Assembly (NCBI GenBank): GCA_017959195.1
Contig: JAGDBE010000188.1
Span: 1 to 5,800, forward strand
Direction: 5' to 3'
Source: Clostridia bacterium
GTDB lineage: Bacteria > Bacillota > Clostridia > Oscillospirales > CAG-382
DNA length: 5,800 bases
Each line of letters opens with the position of its first letter. Positions within the stretch are counted from its first letter, which is position 1. The notes below the pieces were generated by a model. That model was not told the origin of the DNA, did not search any database, and saw only the letters and a list, made by a program, of their open reading frames with translations. The position numbers and the translations under genes were made by a program. Of this stretch, positions 4,702-5,800 are shown piece by piece.

Positions 4702-5688
4702 ATGAGAAAAAACAGCGGCGGCTTCGTCTACGTGCTTATAACCTGCCTTGTTTTCCTTAACGTTTTCGTATATTCGAAGATAATAACGAACCACATCCCC
4801 GAAGCGAATTACGAAAAAGCGGAAAGCGGCGCCGGAAACGCCGTGGAAACAGACGACGGCGGCGGTCGGGCAAACACGCTTGACGAAAACCATAAATATA
4901 TAAACGCAGCGGACGCGGACGTAAAATCGGGAAATCTCATTCTCGTGAACGCCTCGTACCCCTACGATTTCGACGCGTCTCCGTCGGTTTCACCGAAAGA
5001 AGACCCCGTAAGCGTTTATTATAACAAAACCGATTCTTATTTCGTAAAGGACATAAACGTGTCGCTTAATCCCACGACGATTACCGCGTTTAACGGCCTT
5101 ATGGACGCTTTTTACGAAAAGGTCGGCAAAAAATGCGTCATTATAACGCAGGGACACCGCACTTACGATGAGCAGAAAGAGATGCTCGACCTTAAAGTCG
5201 CCCAGTACGGCGAGGACCAGAAGGTAGCGCAGAAACCCGGCTTTTCGGAGCACCATACAGGATATGCGCTGGACATAAGCACCTACGAAAATCAGATTAT
5301 GGGCACGTTCACGGGCGAAGACGATTACGCGTTCGTGCACGAAAACGCGCATAAATACGGCTTTATCCTGAGATACCCCGAGGAAAAGGAAGACGTTACG
5401 GGAATAAGCTACGAGCCGTGGCATTTAAGGTACGTCGGCATTCCTCACTCGATTTACATATACGAAAACGGCATAACGCTTGAAGAATATATTAAACTTC
5501 TCTCGCTGTACCCGTTTGAAAGCGGACACTTAAAGATTCAAGACAAAGATACGGGAGAGGAATACGAGGTTTACAGCGTAAAATCGGAGGGCAAAGCGAC
5601 GCCCGTTCCCGTGCCGAAGGACGAAAACGCAGTTTATTCCGTTTCGGGCGAAAAAGCCGGAAACATAATCGTAACTATACAAAAATAA
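4702..5688 (+). CDS. Membrane-anchored M15B peptidase (VanY/DdcY-like D,D-carboxypeptidase family)
   Basis: M15B enzymes are zinc peptidases that usually remove the terminal D-alanine of peptidoglycan stem peptides outside the membrane. The 328 residues begin with a short basic stretch and one membrane segment (8-28, GFVYVLITCLVFLNVFVYSKI), most likely an uncleaved anchor. A low-complexity linker follows to about residue 105. The catalytic domain (about 110-265) has SEHHTGYALD (182-191, zinc ligands His184 and Asp191) and EPWHLRYVG (238-246, base Glu238 and ligand His241), so it should be active. Residues 270-328 extend beyond the usual end of the domain and look like a small beta-rich module of unknown role. 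GGAAG stands 8 bases before the start. No vancomycin-resistance genes are nearby, so a housekeeping wall-trimming role is more likely than resistance. Confidence 0.9.
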   Translation: MRKNSGGFVYVLITCLVFLNVFVYSKIITNHIPEANYEKAESGAGNAVETDDGGGRANTLDENHKYINAADADVKSGNLILVNASYPYDFDASPSVSPKEDPVSVYYNKTDSYFVKDINVSLNPTTITAFNGLMDAFYEKVGKKCVIITQGHRTYDEQKEMLDLKVAQYGEDQKVAQKPGFSEHHTGYALDISTYENQIMGTFTGEDDYAFVHENAHKYGFILRYPEEKEDVTGISYEPWHLRYVGIPHSIYIYENGITLEEYIKLLSLYPFESGHLKIQDKDTGEEYEVYSVKSEGKATPVPVPKDENAVYSVSGEKAGNIIVTIQK

Positions 5689-5706
5689 TCGAAAAGGATG
5701 AAAAAT

Positions 5707-5800
5707 ATGACTTACTACGTTTATTCGGTAAACGGAAAAACCGAAAACAGCGGAAAAACCATGGACCTGCCTCTCGATACATATCTTAATATGAAGGTTA
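5707..5800 (+). CDS. Unrecognised protein, first 31 codons only (gene runs off the right edge)
   Basis: ATG 5707 opens a frame that stays open to the window edge, beginning MTYYVYSVNGKTENSGKTMD. AAAAGG (5692-5697) precedes it by 9 bases; an in-frame ATG at 5698 is too close to that site to be preferred. It starts 18 bases after the peptidase stop, with no terminator between, so the two are probably one operon. There is no signal peptide in the visible part. The segment is too short to assign to a family. Confidence 0.6.
   Translation, partial: MTYYVYSVNGKTENSGKTMDLPLDTYLNMKV

Noticed and set aside
4702..5688. The M15B peptidase as a vancomycin-resistance VanY
   Set aside because: The family is shared with housekeeping carboxypeptidases; no vanH, vanA, vanX or two-component genes are seen nearby.

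Overview
The window looks like a chromosomal segment of a Clostridia-type Bacillota, probably an uncultured gut lineage. This rests on strong AAGGAG/GAGGTG ribosome binding sites, sigma-A promoters close to TTGACA-N17-TATAAT, the set luxS, ssrA, smpB and a VanY-type peptidase, and a soluble FtsH-like protease of a kind I associate with that group. The genus cannot be read from the sequence. The minus strand carries everything up to about 4500; the last part is on the plus strand.

Region 1 (1-1980, minus): a WYL-domain transcriptional regulator (5' part only; the gene runs off the left edge) preceded by an AAA+/M41 peptidase that resembles FtsH without its membrane anchor. A nearly identical palindrome, (A/G)-containing GRGACA-N4-TGTCYC, overlaps the -35 region of both promoters. 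This is the best candidate for an undescribed regulatory circuit: a WYL regulator that controls itself and an adjacent soluble protease.

Region 2 (1981-2620, minus): luxS (S-ribosylhomocysteine lyase) as a single-gene unit with a near-consensus promoter, a very short leader and its own terminator.

Region 3 (2634-2794): an array of small hairpins with different stems joined by a constant ATGATAT/ATATCAT spacer, then a 15-bp terminator hairpin touching the tmRNA 3' end.

Region 4 (2795-4527, minus): smpB, an alpha/beta-hydrolase esterase and ssrA (tmRNA), tightly packed behind one strong promoter. SmpB and tmRNA are the two partners of trans-translation, which rescues stalled ribosomes and tags the unfinished protein for proteolysis; the esterase between them has no obvious link. 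The encoded tag reads ANNTLVKAA.

Region 5 (4528-5800, plus): a divergent intergenic region, a membrane-anchored M15B (VanY/DdcY-like) peptidase with a C-terminal extension, and the first 31 codons of an unrecognised gene that probably follows it in an operon. Non-coding stretches are short; no mobile element, CRISPR array or tRNA gene is visible.
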